A stretch of 64,000 nucleotides of DNA from Ascaphus truei (GCA_036426205.1 CM071570.1:7643747-7707746), one strand, 5' to 3'. Shown: positions 1 through 10,724, counted from the stretch's first letter. Notes: generated by a model not told the origin, from the letters alone. Made by a program: numbers and translations.

Positions 1-506
1 ATGAGATGTCCTCGGCTGAACATGCTAAGAGTTACATATGTGTAACCTGGGGACCGAGCCGCAAATAATGATTACAGACACATGATGTCTGGCAGGTCCT
101 AAGAGACAGATATTAATATCTCTCTTAATTTTAGTATTACACGGTAATATTTCGTCTCATTGGGAGCATCATGCGTGCCGGAATGTATTAATATGGCTCG
201 CGTGCCAGTAAGTATTACTGAACTGAAGTTATGAAGTTATTTAGATAGGAAAAGCAGTTTTTAAACGTCTTTGGGTGGGAGGAGTTTTACTCTGAGGAAA
301 ACTGTCAACTTCACCCCTGATTTATGAGAGGTGCTGGGTTTAGGTTGTGTTCAATGGGAAATAATTGTATAAGAACAAGGCTCAGCCTATGGCTATTGTC
401 TTTCGTGTCTTGGTGATTTTTGAAGATTGCTGTATGAACTGCCAGTCCAGAATTATGACTGCTTCATCATTTCCATCTTAGTGAGTGTCCATATTTTGTC
501 TGTTAT
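1..506. other. Unassigned sequence 5' of the gypsy gag remnant
   Basis: No coding region, LTR edge or primer-binding site could be recognised. It lies directly upstream of the gag-like segment and may hold leader or LTR sequence of that element. It bears no visible similarity to the sequence after the polypurine tract near 6.22 kb, so a 5' LTR is not demonstrated. Confidence 0.3.
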
Positions 507-1129
507 TTGTATAATCTCGTGTGTTCACCTTTTTCAAGGAATAAATTACATTTTAACATATCTAAGCCTCGTCCAGTTCAACCCAGATATATTTTGGTGT
601 GTATTACAAAGCTACCGTCACAGTGGTTACAACCGGAAATCAACACATCCAGCCACATTGTGGAGCAACTAGTGATGGACCGATTTCTGAGAGGCTTACC
701 TGTTGCCCTTCGTCGCTGGGTCAGTCAGAGTGATCCCCAAACAGCTGACCAGTTAGTCGCCTTGGTAGAATGGTACACGCAGCTGGAGAATGGCTTCAAA
801 CCCCTATCCAAGGGCAGTCTCTGAACCGGAAGGTCCAGAGCCCCAGTAAAACTGGTAAGAAGGTTCCAGGGAAAAGGGGGAATTTTGATGAACAGGTTGG
901 GGTCTATAACCCCAGGGACATAACCACAAGAGAAAGGAACTTTGTTAAGTGGGAAGAACCTATAAGGGACTATGCTGTAAAAATTTTTAAATGTCGAGAG
1001 TTTGGACATATGCAAAGGACTGTCCCAGAATGGTTGAACCCATGGAATGTAACGTGGGTAGTAATGATGAGGATGATTACTCACTGTATGCTCAAACTGT
1101 GTGTTCCGCAAACAAAAATGGCTGTCTGA
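507..1129 (+). pseudogene. gag: Gag remnant with SCAN-like capsid segment and damaged zinc knuckle
   Basis: Around 606-790 the translation contains WLQPEINT, then LVMDRFLRGLP, then a WV...P segment ending in LVALVEWY. This matches the spacing of the SCAN domain, which is thought to derive from a Gmr1-like gag capsid. The frame then shifts, and around 985-1035 a CCHC knuckle is visible as KCREFGHMQ with the first and last cysteines replaced. The remnant spans at least two frames and no single start codon is convincing. The product would have been the structural capsid/nucleocapsid protein of the element's cytoplasmic particle. It is not functional as read. Confidence 0.7.
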
Positions 1130-1458
1130 ATAGTTACCCTTGGTGTTCCGTGCAGGTACAGGGGAAAAGGGTTCAGGCATTACTAGACTCAGGGAGTATG
1201 GTTACCCTAATCGACCCAGATTTGTTTAATGGTATTCAGGTAGATGACTCCCAACAGATTGATATTTCCTGTATACATGGGGATGTACATAACTACTCCA
1301 CTGCTGAAAAACAGGCTGAGTCACAGTGTGGCTCTGTAAATTGGCGAGTTGGTCTTGTACCAAAATTGGCCCATGGCATGATTATTGGTAGAGATTTTCC
1401 CCATTTTCTAAATTTATGGCAAGCTGCTGAAAAACTTGCCACTAGTTCGTCAGATTAA
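991..1458 (+). pseudogene. pro: Retroviral-type aspartic protease remnant of the gypsy element
   Basis: A 155-codon open stretch overlaps the zinc-knuckle remnant in another frame. Near 1175-1210 it contains ALLDSGSMVTLI, the DSG active-site loop of retropepsins followed by hydrophobic strands. About 55 residues on, MIIGRDF resembles the second conserved strand and turn. Such proteases act as dimers to cut Gag-Pol. It lies between gag and integrase as expected for Gmr1 elements. From 1459 to about 1738 the frame is broken, with remnants of a linker region. Confidence 0.7.
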
Positions 1459-1741
1459 TGTAATGATGATTTCCCATTTGCTGACATTTTGGGAGACGGA
1501 CTAGATAGCACAAATGAGTCTGGGAGTAAACAGCCATACCCTGTAAAAGCACTAGTGGGCGACAACCCAGAACAAAATGGTGCCAGAACCATCTAATAGT
1601 CCGGAACCAGACATTGACCTTATTGATTTAGAGGTCACCCAGGTAACTTTAAGAGTGGGTCTGATCCCACTTTGTCAGTAGCCCAAAATTCCATTTCAGT
1701 AAGGAATGGAACCCCTACTAATCCAGACAGACCCTTGTCTT

Positions 1742-2871
1742 ATCCTTGGTGTGGGATGGGGATGATAATTCACTGTTTTCATTTGTTGAATATCTTAATA
1801 CTAATGATTTAAATTTAAAATTCACTTTTGAGCACAACTGGCCATATTAATTATTTAGATCTTACTTTATATATTGATATTAACAAATCCATCAAGTTTG
1901 ACATCTATAGAAAAATACTTTCTCGTAACGCACTTCTCTCTGCACAGAGCTGCCATCCCAAATAGCTTATTAAGGGCATCCCCAAGGCACAATTTATTAG
2001 GTTGAGAAGGTTGTGTTCTAGTGACGAGGCCTTTCAGATTCAGTCTAAGGATATGTCAATGAGATTTCAAGAGAGAGGTTATACATTACACGATATTCAA
2101 GAGGCGTACACTCATGCAAAGTCACTTGACAGGAGATCACTTATGCAAAATATGAAAAAATCCAATAGACGTAATAAAGCACCCACGCAATTAGGAATGG
2201 ACAATTCTACCTGTCCTTTGTTTATTACTACTTTTAATAGACAAGCACGGCAAATCAAAGCCATTTTTTATAAACATTGGAACACATTGTCTTTAGATAA
2301 AGATATTTCATCTATTGTTTAAAATGGTCCTAAATTTGTATTCTGAAAAGGGAGGTCTCTAGCTGGTCATCTCTCACCTAGTATGTTTAGATCTAATGAT
2401 AAGTATAGAGAGATATGTGTGATCCCGAAAGGTTTCTTTACCTGTGGGAGATGTTCCATTTGTCAATATTCTAAATCTACAAAATCTTTCAAATCATACA
2501 AATCCAATCATTATATTAATAGTTTCATTAATTGCTATACATCCTTTGTTATATACGTGTTACAATGTGGATGCCATAAAAAATATGTAGGACGCACTAT
2601 GAGACCTTTACGGTCGCACATTATGGAACATATACGTCTTATTAAAAAGAAGGATGATAAACATCCAGTGTCTCGTCATTTCTCTACTTGCCCTCATGGT
2701 GATATATCTCATTTCTCATTTGTTGGCATTGAACATGTCCCATGTCATCCCAGAGGTGGAGACAGGTTAAATTTATTAAATAAGAGAGAAATGCACTGGA
2801 TCTATACTATGAACACATTGCACCCCAATGGTATAAATACAGATTGGGAGCTCAAACACTTTCTAGTCTAA
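1742..2871 (+). pseudogene. Penelope-like RT thumb plus GIY-YIG endonuclease, interrupted
   Basis: Reading through several stops gives the PLE signature: an INYLDLTLYID strand, a ...SCHPK...LIKGIPKAQF segment (about 1920-1990), the open segment 2002-2322, then 2383-2871. The last part has CGRCSICQ (zinc-binding linker typical of PLEs) and YVLQCGCHKKYVGRT with ...EH, the GIY-YIG nuclease core. It ends in REMHWIYTMNTLHPNGIN, the usual PLE C-terminus. In PLEs this protein nicks the target and copies the RNA template in the nucleus. Stops near 1850, 1963, 2320 and 2344 and at least one frameshift near 1850 inactivate it. Confidence 0.85.
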
Positions 2872-3797
2872 TAATGAGGAGTTATGAAGCATTGATTCTC
2901 TATTGTTCCTATATTATTATGTATTGGTTAATATGTATATATGCTGTTTCTTTTTCTTCTCTTTTTTTATGTTTAGTTATTATTCTTTTCGGTATTGTAT
3001 ATTATGTTTATTTAGTTATAAGTATATTGTACTCTACTTTAGTGATACTACTGATATTACTTATACTTGTTATTATATTGATTATTATTATTACATACAC
3101 TATGATATATCATCATTTATTGTTATTATTATTATTATTATTATCATTTCTCGTGACATCATTATTTCTATACTTATGTTTCTATTGACAATCTCTTACT
3201 GTTATACTGATATAAGACAGGCTAATATTGAATGATTAATATAATTATTATTTATCTCTATATATATCTAGTGAATCTGATCGATTTACTATATATGTGT
3301 TATTTTTTATTGTTAATATTATTCTAATTATGTTTCATTAATTAATTATTCATCATATTACTATGTTGTTATCTTTATATATATAATTTCCTAGTACTAT
3401 ATAATTCTGCATTTATCATCCTGTTTTTTATTTATTTTTGATTAGGTTATTTCAGTATTATTTCTTTATTTAATCCTCTTCTTGTTTTTACTCATGTCGC
3501 TTGAATGTTGGTTTTATATTATTTTTTGCTACTACTGTTGACACTATCTCACAGTATTTTTGCAATAAGTTGTTTATTATTATTTTGGTTGTTTAAATGT
3601 ACTATGTATTAGTTACACTTGTATGTTGTTACCCCTCTCTCCCCTCATGCACCGCTATGTCTGTATAGACCGAACGGCACTCTCATTAATTAACCTTCAG
3701 CTGTTTGGAGGAGTTGCCATCCTTAACTAATTTATGGTTAGCCTATCACACTTTAGCCGGTGGTATATAGAGGAGTATGTAGAGGGTTTACCACTCA
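2872..3797 (+). other. AT-rich 3' untranslated region of the PLE
   Basis: About 900 bases rich in TTATTA and TATATA runs between the GIY-YIG stop codon and the hammerhead motif. Open stretches here are low-complexity and not proteins. Near 3760 a TATATAGAGG string precedes the hammerhead and could be a TATA-like element of the PLE's terminal repeat. Confidence 0.5.
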
Positions 3798-3837
3798 CTC
3801 TTTGACAAAGTCCCTTGTGGGATGAAACGCGTCAGAG
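3798..3837 (+). ncRNA. Hammerhead-ribozyme-like motif, PLE terminal repeat (HHR-A)
   Basis: Stem I CTCT/AGAG flanks a core read as UUGACAA (consensus CUGANGA, two substitutions). Stem II is GTCCC-TTGT-GGGAT with one G-U pair. GAAA follows, then the self-complementary ACGCGT and the cleavage triplet GUC. Short palindromic stem III is typical of PLE hammerheads, which are thought to act as dimers. The altered core bases make self-cleavage doubtful. AATAAA lies about 30 bases downstream. Confidence 0.6.
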
Positions 3838-3921
3838 GTTCCTAGCTTCGTGATGTTTGTCCTTTTTTTAAATAAATAGTTATTTCTTGTTAGAGCTGCG
3901 TTTGGTTTCATTCTTAACTCA

Positions 3922-5439
3922 GTGCACCGCTTCTTCGTTTGGCTTGTGCTGGTGATATTAGACTATGCGACCCGATATCCTGAGGCAATCCCTCTATGCA
4001 CGGCCTCAGCAAAATCTATTGCTAAAGAGTTCATGATGATGTGTAGTCGGGTGGGGATTCCAAAGGAGATCCTATCAGATCAGGGTGCTCCTTTCATGTC
4101 TCGGGTAACCAAGGAGTTATGCAAACTTCTCCACATAAAACAGTTAAAAACCTCTGTGTACCACCCACAAACTGACGGTTTGGTGGAGCGGTTCAATAAA
4201 ACCCTAAAGGCAATGCTGCGGAAAGTAATTGATAAGGATGGAAAGAACTGGTATTTTCTGTTACCTTATTTAATGTTTGCTATTAGAGAAGTGCCCCAAG
4301 CATCTACTGGGTTTTCACCATTTGAATTGTTGTATGGTAGACACCTTAGGGGGTTACTTGTCATAGCCAAGGAGACATGGGAACAGGAGAATACGCCCCA
4401 TCGCAGTGTAATTGAGCACATAACCCAAATGCAGGAACGCATGGCAGCCATTATGCCTATAGTGCGGGAACATATGGAACAGGCCCAACGTAACCAGCGG
4501 AATAGCTATAATAGGAATGCTAGGGTATGTAGGTTTCAACCCGGTGACAGAGTTCTAGTGTTAATTCCCACAGTAGGAAATACATTTCTGGCAAAATGGC
4601 ATGGGCCATATGAGGTTATTGAAAAAATGGTTGAGGTAAATTATAAAGTGAGACAGCCAGGCAGACGAAAGCCTGAACAAATATACCATGTGAACTTACT
4701 CAAGCCCTGGAAAGAAAGGGAGGTTCTAATTACTGTGGAAACCACTGCCTCCCCCACTAGGGAAAACCCAGATCCAGAAGTGAACATATCAAAGGCCCTG
4801 TCTATACACCAGGCATGGGAAGCCAACGAATTTGTTAAATTAAATCAAAGGGTATTCTCTGCAGTTCCAGGAAGGACTAGGGTTATTAGGCATGACATTA
4901 TAACCGAACCAGGAAAAAGGGTCAATCTTAAGCCTTATAGAATACCTGCAGCTCGTAGAGAGGCAATTAGAGCAGATGTTAAGAAAATGCTAGAACTTGG
5001 GGTGATTGAGGAGTCACAAAGTTACTGGAGCAGCCCTATTGTGCTTGTACCAAAGCCTGATGGGACTGTAAGGTTTTGTAATGATTATCGCAAGCTGAAT
5101 GCTATCTCAAAATTTGATTCCTACCCCATGCCAAGGTCTGATAATTTAGTGGAGAGGCTTGGGAAAGCATGTTACCTCACCACACTAGATTTGACCAAGG
5201 GTTACTGGCAGGTTCCACTAACAGAAAAGGCAAAGGAAAAGACTGCCTTTTCTACTCCTGATGGTCTTTTCCAATACAAGGTGTTGCCGTTTGGTCTGCA
5301 TGGGGCTCCTTCCACCTTTCAAAGGATGATGGACAGAATATTTAGGCCACATACATTATATGCAGCTGCATATTTAGACGATGTAGTGATACATACGGAA
5401 GATTGGGAATCCCACCTTCCAAAAGTACAAGCAGTGTAA
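3922..5439 (+). pseudogene. pol: Gypsy pol: integrase core then reverse transcriptase, ending at a nonsense codon
   Basis: This 505-codon open stretch begins in PLE tail sequence; homology starts at about residue 9. The integrase catalytic triad is D14 (DYATRYPEA), D53 (SDQGAPF) and E89 (VERFN), with the classic 35-residue spacing. The GPY/F module follows (GPY at 228-230). RT runs from about residue 350, with PDGTVRFCNDYRKLN, the DLTKGYWQVPL motif and the catalytic YLDD at 484-487. A single TAA at 5437-5439 stops it, and the same frame continues into RNase H. In the intact element these domains copy the RNA into cDNA and insert it. The integrase N-terminal zinc finger is absent. Confidence 0.9.
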
Positions 5440-6279
5440 AACTATATTTACTCTGCGTGGTTAACGGCTAACCCAAGAAAGTGTACAATTGGCTTAGAGG
5501 AAGCCGAATATTTTGGATATTCTATTGGTAGAGGGTTAGTGAAACCTCAAATGGCTAAAGTGAAAGCCATAAGGAATTGGCTCTGGCCAGTCACTACGAA
5601 ACAAGTGAGAACTTTCCTTGGCCTAGTTGGATATTACCGGAGATTTATCTATAACTTTGCTACCCTTGCATGTCCTTTAACTGATCTGACAAAGGCAAGA
5701 GCTCCAGTAATGGTAAAATGGTCCCCAGAACTAGAACAAGCATTCAGGTCGTGGAAAGAAGCCATATGTGCCCAACCAGTGTTAGTAACCCCCGATTTTG
5801 CTAGGGAATTTATTTTGCAAAACGATGTGTCGGACGTAGGGCTTGGTGCGGTCCTCTCACAAGAGAACCAGAATCAAGAACATCCTATCTTGTACCTAAG
5901 CAGAAAACTTAACCCACACGAAAGAAACTATTCAATAGTGGAAAAAGAGTGTCTAGCTATAAAGTGGGCGGTAGACAGTCTTAAGTACTACCTGTTAGGC
6001 AGAAAATTCAGGCTGGTGACAGACCACGCACCCCTAACCTGGATGAGTCAGAATAGGGAGAAAAATAGCAGAGTGACACGCTGTGTTCTCAGTCTGCAAC
6101 CCTACAAATTCTCAGTGGAACACAGGGCAGGCAGTAGATAGGGGAATGCAGGTGGCCTGTCAAGAATGCATTCACTGGTGTGCACGGTCGCTCACCCCAC
6201 TAGGTCTGAGCTGGGGGGGAGGATATATGACAGATTTGAGGGAACGGTACTGAAAGGGGATATTACGGCCCTCAATTAG
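5440..6279 (+). pseudogene. pol: Gypsy pol continuation: RT thumb and RNase H
   Basis: In the same frame as the preceding pol segment. ANPRKCTIG and GRGLVKPQMAKVKAI mark the RT thumb, and RTFLGLVGYYRRFI the connection. Counting from the methionine at 5539, RNase H acidic residues are D96 (LQNDVSD), E135 (YSIVEKECLAI) and D162 (VTDHAPL). A TAG at 6139-6141 interrupts just before the conserved asparagine segment, and the frame then stays open to a TAG at 6277. The two stops are the only visible lesions in over 2 kb of pol. Confidence 0.85.
6213..6222 (+). other. Polypurine tract of the gypsy element
   Basis: A run of seven G followed by AGG sits about 70 bases after the RNase H homology ends, where a plus-strand primer tract is expected. 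The 3' LTR would start shortly after, around TATATGACAG. No matching 5' LTR was found, so the LTR start is inferred. Confidence 0.55.
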
Positions 6280-6821
6280 TGCGGGGTTTCTGCTCCACTC
6301 CACGGTTTGGACATTTACCAAAGGGATTCCAGACCGGGACTTCTAGCTCTCCCTGCTTTCACAGGATGGGAGCAGCTGATTGAGCAGGGACATGATTAAA
6401 AGGCTGCTCTGAACAGAGCAAGACAGAGCTGTTTTATTCTCAAGAGAAGTGTGTGCTGAAAAGATGTTATGGTGAGGAAAAGCAAAGACTTTTGTTTTGT
6501 TTGTTTGATTTATTCCTGTTATCTGCTGTAGCATATGTATGGCAAAATAAACTGGCCAAAGCTTTTCACCTCTGTGTCAGAAGACTGTCTCCTCTACCTG
6601 GAAGGCTGTGTGAAAGTGTTGATCCCTGGACAAAAGGTACAGAGCAAGAAGGTACTTTGTCACAACACACACACACACAATCCCACACACATACACCCCC
6701 CTCCCCCTGCACTCACACACAGACACATTTCCCCTCTCCCTGCATCAGATCAGAAGCTATCTGATTGGTTACAGCCTGTCACATGAGGAGACCATCTCTG
6801 TAAAAATTAAATTCTACTGAC
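6223..6821 (+). other. Probable 3' LTR region with a CA-rich tract
   Basis: This follows the polypurine tract and contains an AATAAA near 6544 and an imperfect CA microsatellite at about 6662-6725. No coding region is recognised. Assignment as LTR is by position only. Confidence 0.35.
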
Positions 6822-6960
6822 TACAGAGATTCATGTCTCTTCGTTGCTCCGTCGCTCCGTCGCTGTCGCCCCTACTATACTAAGCGATTCAATGCATTTG
6901 TTTTTAAGCGACGTCGCGTCGCTGTCGCTGTCTCTGGCACTATAAGCGCAGCCTTAAGCT
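6822..6960. repeat. CpG-rich terminal fragment of a short DNA transposon
   Basis: The stretch is dense in GTCGC/GCGACG units. On the reverse strand it opens AAGGCTGCGCTTATAGTGCC followed by AGAGACAG. That resembles the terminus of the MITE at 29.72 kb (AAGGCTGAGTTCAGGGTGCC then AGAGACAG), so both are likely one superfamily. Only one end is seen here. Confidence 0.45.
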
Positions 6961-7779
6961 AAAGGTCTCAGTTCCGTAAACAAACCTGGAAAGGGTAAAA
7001 AAAAACAATCACTATCTAATAGTATTAATTTTAGAAATTGTATATTTATAAAAATACCACGCCAGAATTAGCAGCATCGATATGGAGAATCAAAAATAGG
7101 GGTTCTTCACCGAGTCACCCTGCGGAGGTATCAAACCTTACAAAGTTGGGTCAGGTTTGTAATTTAAATAACTAACTAATACACCAAAACTACAGCGCTT
7201 AACCTATAATGAGCTAATGCTAAAACATGTGCCTTAAATTAAATGGTGTGCATACTTAATTGCGCCTACAATATAATAAAGTGCACATACAATATCAAGT
7301 GAACGTGATGACTAAAAAACAAACAAATAAAGCAGCCTAAGTTGTCCCACAGTGCAGGTTATCTCCTCAACCTACACACAAATCTCATACAAAAACCATA
7401 TGGGATACCTGGCGCTTAATACAGTAGAAAGTGTCCATACAGTGCAGTCCTTTAAATGTCCAAATGATGTTCCCAACCAAAATGACGATTGCAGTTGGAT
7501 TCGTTAGTCCCCCCTAATAAAGGGTTAAAGAAAAACACAAATTGCGCAGCATATCTGGACAGGCGCATACAGGACAGTACGACCACAGTGAACTACTTAC
7601 AAGATAAATCTTGCAACTTTCAGTTGAGAGGATCTGCGCTTTAACCTCTTCCTTGCTGTGATCACGAATCCCACGCGAATCTTCTCAATCATCCTCTTCT
7701 TTAGCCTCTCCCAAATATAAAATTCGGAAGGCACACCATTTAATTTAAGTTTGGATTTCAGTGGATTCTGTGATGAAAC
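6961..7779 (+). other. Untranslated leader-like sequence upstream of a PLE N-terminal ORF
   Basis: No gene is visible. AT-rich sequence with phrases such as AGTGCACATACAATATC and CAGTGTCCATACAGTGC immediately precedes the PLE N-terminal coding remnant and is plausibly its 5' terminal repeat and leader. Confidence 0.35.
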
Positions 7780-8650
7780 CAATGAAACCATGGATTCAAG
7801 CACTGAAAATTTTGATTCACACTTCACTAAATTGGAGAAATTACTCAATCAAAGACTAGGCATTAATGGGATCTGTTCACTCTGAGAAAGTACCTGGATT
7901 GTAAGAGAATCCCAAGGGGTTTAAGGTTACAATACCACCCACTACCGATCAGGAAGATAAAAACTTTCTTGATGAATGGAATCACATTCTAGATACATGC
8001 TCAGTGGGATTAATATCATTATTGATCAAACAAAGGAACATTACGCTGGAAATAATAGATGGGGAAATTAACAAAATCAAAGAGCAGTTAGAACCATTTA
8101 TGCAGCTAAATGAATATAAAACTCTGGAGGACAGGACCATTAATAGAATGGATAAACTTAGCAAAGAAACTAAATTATCGAAACAAAAGAAATTTAGTAG
8201 GGACAAAAAGGATTACGACAAGGGCAAACAAAGAAATTGGAAAAGAGCTAAAAGTGTCTCCACCAATAAGAACATTGTTACCAATATTGAAATAGTCCCA
8301 TCTGTTATTGAGGAAAATAAGGGTCAGAGCTACAGCGATGTAGTTCAGGAGAAAAACAAACAGAAAACCCAACAAGAAAGGTCTACAGGGAGTTTCAAAA
8401 ATAAAAATAGAAACAAAGTAAACACCAGAGTAATGAGAGACCTTTAAGAAGTCCTCAGAAAAAAAGTGAAGAAGAGGGAGAACAAGTTTTTAGACACTAG
8501 AGATAGATCACATATTCATAGACCCTATGCTAGCCCTAATAATAGGGGACACCCTCAATTTTTAGAACACCGCAGGGACAACGAGCCATTTCGAGAGCAG
8601 TGGAGGGAAACAGTAATAAAACCAGACCGCCAATTTAGAGATTGAGAATG
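7780..8650 (+). pseudogene. Penelope-like element N-terminal protein, broken
   Basis: Across frames the plus strand encodes LEKLLNQRLGI, then LDCKRIPRGLRL (about 7895-7930), then an open segment 8004-8447 with LSKQKKFSRDKKDYD followed by a basic, asparagine/lysine-rich region. The order IPRGLR, a helical stretch, then KKxKFxRDxxDY resembles the N-terminal part of amphibian PLE proteins upstream of the RT. The identification rests on remembered family patterns and has no catalytic motif. Frameshifts near 7880 and 8000 and the absence of any following RT make it a fragment. An LTR-like unit begins at about 8738. Confidence 0.55.
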
Positions 8651-9346
8651 AGCATTTGGCAAGTTGGTACCGTTCTGATTTCTGATATCTCTAGACACAA
8701 CCCTTACACCCTATCCCTCACAACCAGCTAAATTTTATGTGGCAGTTCCTTATAAGTATAATGGTATTTCCCCCACCCAATCGCAGATAGGGACCATTAC
8801 AGGGTGTATGGTGCATATACCTTCTGGCAACAGGAGGGCTGAGTCATCTGCAGATGGTAGTTGGGTCACAGGAACAGACTTCTGGGGTTCATACCCCACA
8901 TATATTCTTAGCAGTGCAGGGCCTCCATCTGCCGTAGGCTCCAGGAACTGAAGGTGATCTCCCACGGTAGAACTTATACCTCTCCCCCCAGTAAGGTCAC
9001 GCACTAGGCAGGAGGTATATTGCAAACAGGAATAGGTTTATTACTACACTATACAGTAGAAAAGTGTGAGCCGTCTGTGACTCAAGGAATCACGTACTTT
9101 GAGCTGTATATGCTCTGGAGTATTTGGTATGAGCGGAGTATATAGGGATATACCCGGTCAGCCGCTTGTCCGTGAGGGGGTGTTGAGAGCAGACCCGATC
9201 TATGCGGGATGTAACTGCAACTACGGTAACGGTATGGAGTGCAAGTACTCACTATTGTAACCGTAGATCTCTTCCTCTGTCGGCGTAGTGGAGCACTTGG
9301 GCTGGTAACCGGTGTCCCCTGGCGTGGCCACGATCCGGAAGTAATT

Positions 9347-9635
9347 GAAGAAGCAGATGATCGATGCCACCACCGCTCCTAGAAACACACTCACCAGGAA
9401 GTGGTTGTAGATTAAAAAAACTTTATTGGCTACATAAAACGGATATCTTGACAAACACTAGAGTCCACCTCCTTGAGAAAGAGCAGCCTTGCTCGAAACG
9501 CGTGGGAGGAGGAAGTATCTTGTGTTTGTCAAGATATCCGTTTTATGTAGCCAATAATGTTTTTTTAATCTACAACCACTTCCTGGTGAGTCTGTGTTTC
9601 TAGGAGTGGTGGCGGCATCGATCATCTGCTTCTTC
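9347..9635. repeat. Inverted repeat with a hammerhead-like motif in its loop
   Basis: Left arm 9347-9459 and right arm 9522-9635 are near-perfect reverse complements of about 113 bases (for example CGGATATCTTGACAAACAC against GTGTTTGTCAAGATATCCG). The 62-base spacer holds HHR-B. The arrangement would fold as a long hairpin and recurs elsewhere in this window. Confidence 0.85.
9468..9509 (+). ncRNA. Hammerhead-like motif in hairpin loop (HHR-B)
   Basis: Perfect stem I CCTCC/GGAGG and perfect stem II GAGCA/TGCTC enclose core UUGAGAA (two changes from CUGANGA). GAAACGCGTG follows. The cleavage triplet is GUG, which hammerheads cut poorly or not at all. The fold is conserved but activity is unlikely. 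Confidence 0.6.
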
Positions 9636-10103
9636 TACACTCTACAGTAACAGTTACACAGCAGTCTTCTGCCGGATACAGTCTCTAAGATCAGCTATCA
9701 CTGAAGATGGTCCCTGGACCATCAATACAGGCCAAGGGCACCCGCAGCCGTGATACCTCTTCCCCACCTCCCTAGCAGAGGCAGAGGTATGGTCTACACT
9801 CACTCTCCCCGAAGGGAAGAGCACATGGGAAGCCCCCAATCTCAGGCTCCCAGTACTGTGACCTGCCTTCCTCAGAGGGAAGGAACAACCTACTAACTTT
9901 AGGGTGGTCCTGCCCTTAAGTACAGCCAGAAGGCGGGCACCCTGATGTCCCAGCTACAACAAGATGTACCACCCTCTGCTGTCACTCAAGTGCAGTACCC
10001 AAAGTTAGGGGGAAAACCCATACCAACTACTGGCAATCTGATAGTACCAGGGTTTTTTGCCAGCCCATTAGGCAGAATAGTAGACGGGGAGTTCCCTGCA
10101 ACA

Positions 10104-10407
10104 TAAGCTATATAAGAAAACTTATATTTGCATGTAAATGTTATCCACAAATGTCCTGGGCATTCTGACTATTTTCTTATATTTTTTTTAGTACGTATAC
10201 GATTTGAAAATAATAGCAGAAAATGCTGAAAAATTTGTGTAAACCATAGATTCTTAGGCAATAGCACCAATAACTCAGTTCAAAACAGATTTTATGCAGT
10301 TCCAATATATTTATTATTCTCCACACAGTAAAAACTTCAGAAGCTTCATGAAGCGCTATGTATACTAATGGCAATATATAAATAAAGACATACCCACGTA
10401 ACAGATT
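10104..10407. other. No feature recognised
   Basis: AT-rich sequence between the LTR-like unit and a LINE fragment. Nothing supported was found. Confidence 0.4.
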
Positions 10408-10724
10408 ACTTGGGTTCAACAAAGACCTTAAACTTTAGAGAGGCAGATGTTAATAAACTGAGGACTAATCTACATTGGGTTGATGTTTTTGAAGGGAAAA
10501 ATTTAGAAGATAAATGGGCAGTCTATAAATCATTGTTAGAAAACACACTCATCAGTGTATACCCTTGGGTAATAAGTATAAAAGAAATGTCAAAACCAAT
10601 GTGGCTAAATAAACAGGCTGGGGATGAAATGGAAAAGAAGAGGAAGGCGTTTAGATTCTTTAACTCAGTAGGGACGGAGACATCATATCAGAATTATAAT
10701 GAATGTAATAAAAATAGGAAGTAA
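10408..10724 (+). pseudogene. CR1/L2-type LINE fragment, endonuclease-to-RT linker
   Basis: A 104-codon open stretch reads FREADVNKLRTNL, then W...FEGKNLEDKWAVYKSLL, then a proline and ...MSKPMWLNKQ. This pattern of a short helix pair followed by P-W-M/L-N is typical of the region between the APE endonuclease and RT of CR1/L2/Rex-type LINEs. No catalytic motif is present, so the clade is a tentative call. It is cut off at both sides. Confidence 0.5.

Larger units (their letters stand above)
1742..3945 (+). mobile_element. 5'-truncated Penelope-like element inserted in the gypsy element
   Basis: The insert opens inside the reverse transcriptase, just after the catalytic box (VWDGDDNSLFSF and then LNLKFTFEHN). 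It continues through the thumb, a CxxC linker, a GIY-YIG nuclease and a long AT-rich 3' region, and ends with a hammerhead-like motif and an AATAAA tail near 3870. Gypsy integrase sequence resumes at about 3945. The insertion replaces the 5' part of integrase, so it was accompanied by or followed by a deletion. No target-site duplication was recognised. Confidence 0.85.
540..6290 (+). mobile_element. Decayed Ty3/gypsy LTR retrotransposon, Gmr1-like domain order
   Basis: The order on the plus strand is capsid-like, zinc-knuckle remnant, protease, then (after an inserted PLE) integrase, reverse transcriptase and RNase H, ending at a polypurine tract. Integrase before reverse transcriptase is the Ty1/copia order, but the reverse transcriptase, GPY/F module and RNase H are Ty3/gypsy-like. 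That combination defines the Gmr1 group of deuterostome gypsy elements. The pol frame after the PLE has only in-frame stops and no frameshift, so this half is comparatively young. The gag half is frameshifted. The integrase N-terminus, including its HHCC zinc finger, is missing at the PLE junction. Confidence 0.85.
8738..10103 (-). mobile_element. Solo-LTR-like unit interrupted by a hammerhead hairpin
   Basis: Plus-strand ends are TGTGGCAG (8738) and CTGCAACA (10103), short inverted termini of the TG...CA type. On the minus strand a polyadenylation signal (AATAAACC) lies near 9036-9042. No target duplication is evident. The 9347-9635 inverted repeat sits inside it as a later insertion. Unit boundaries are tentative. 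Confidence 0.4.

Noticed and set aside
2844..3235. Hydrophobic small ORFs downstream of the PLE nuclease
   Set aside because: Leu/Ile/Tyr-rich translations of AT-rich untranslated sequence, not membrane proteins.
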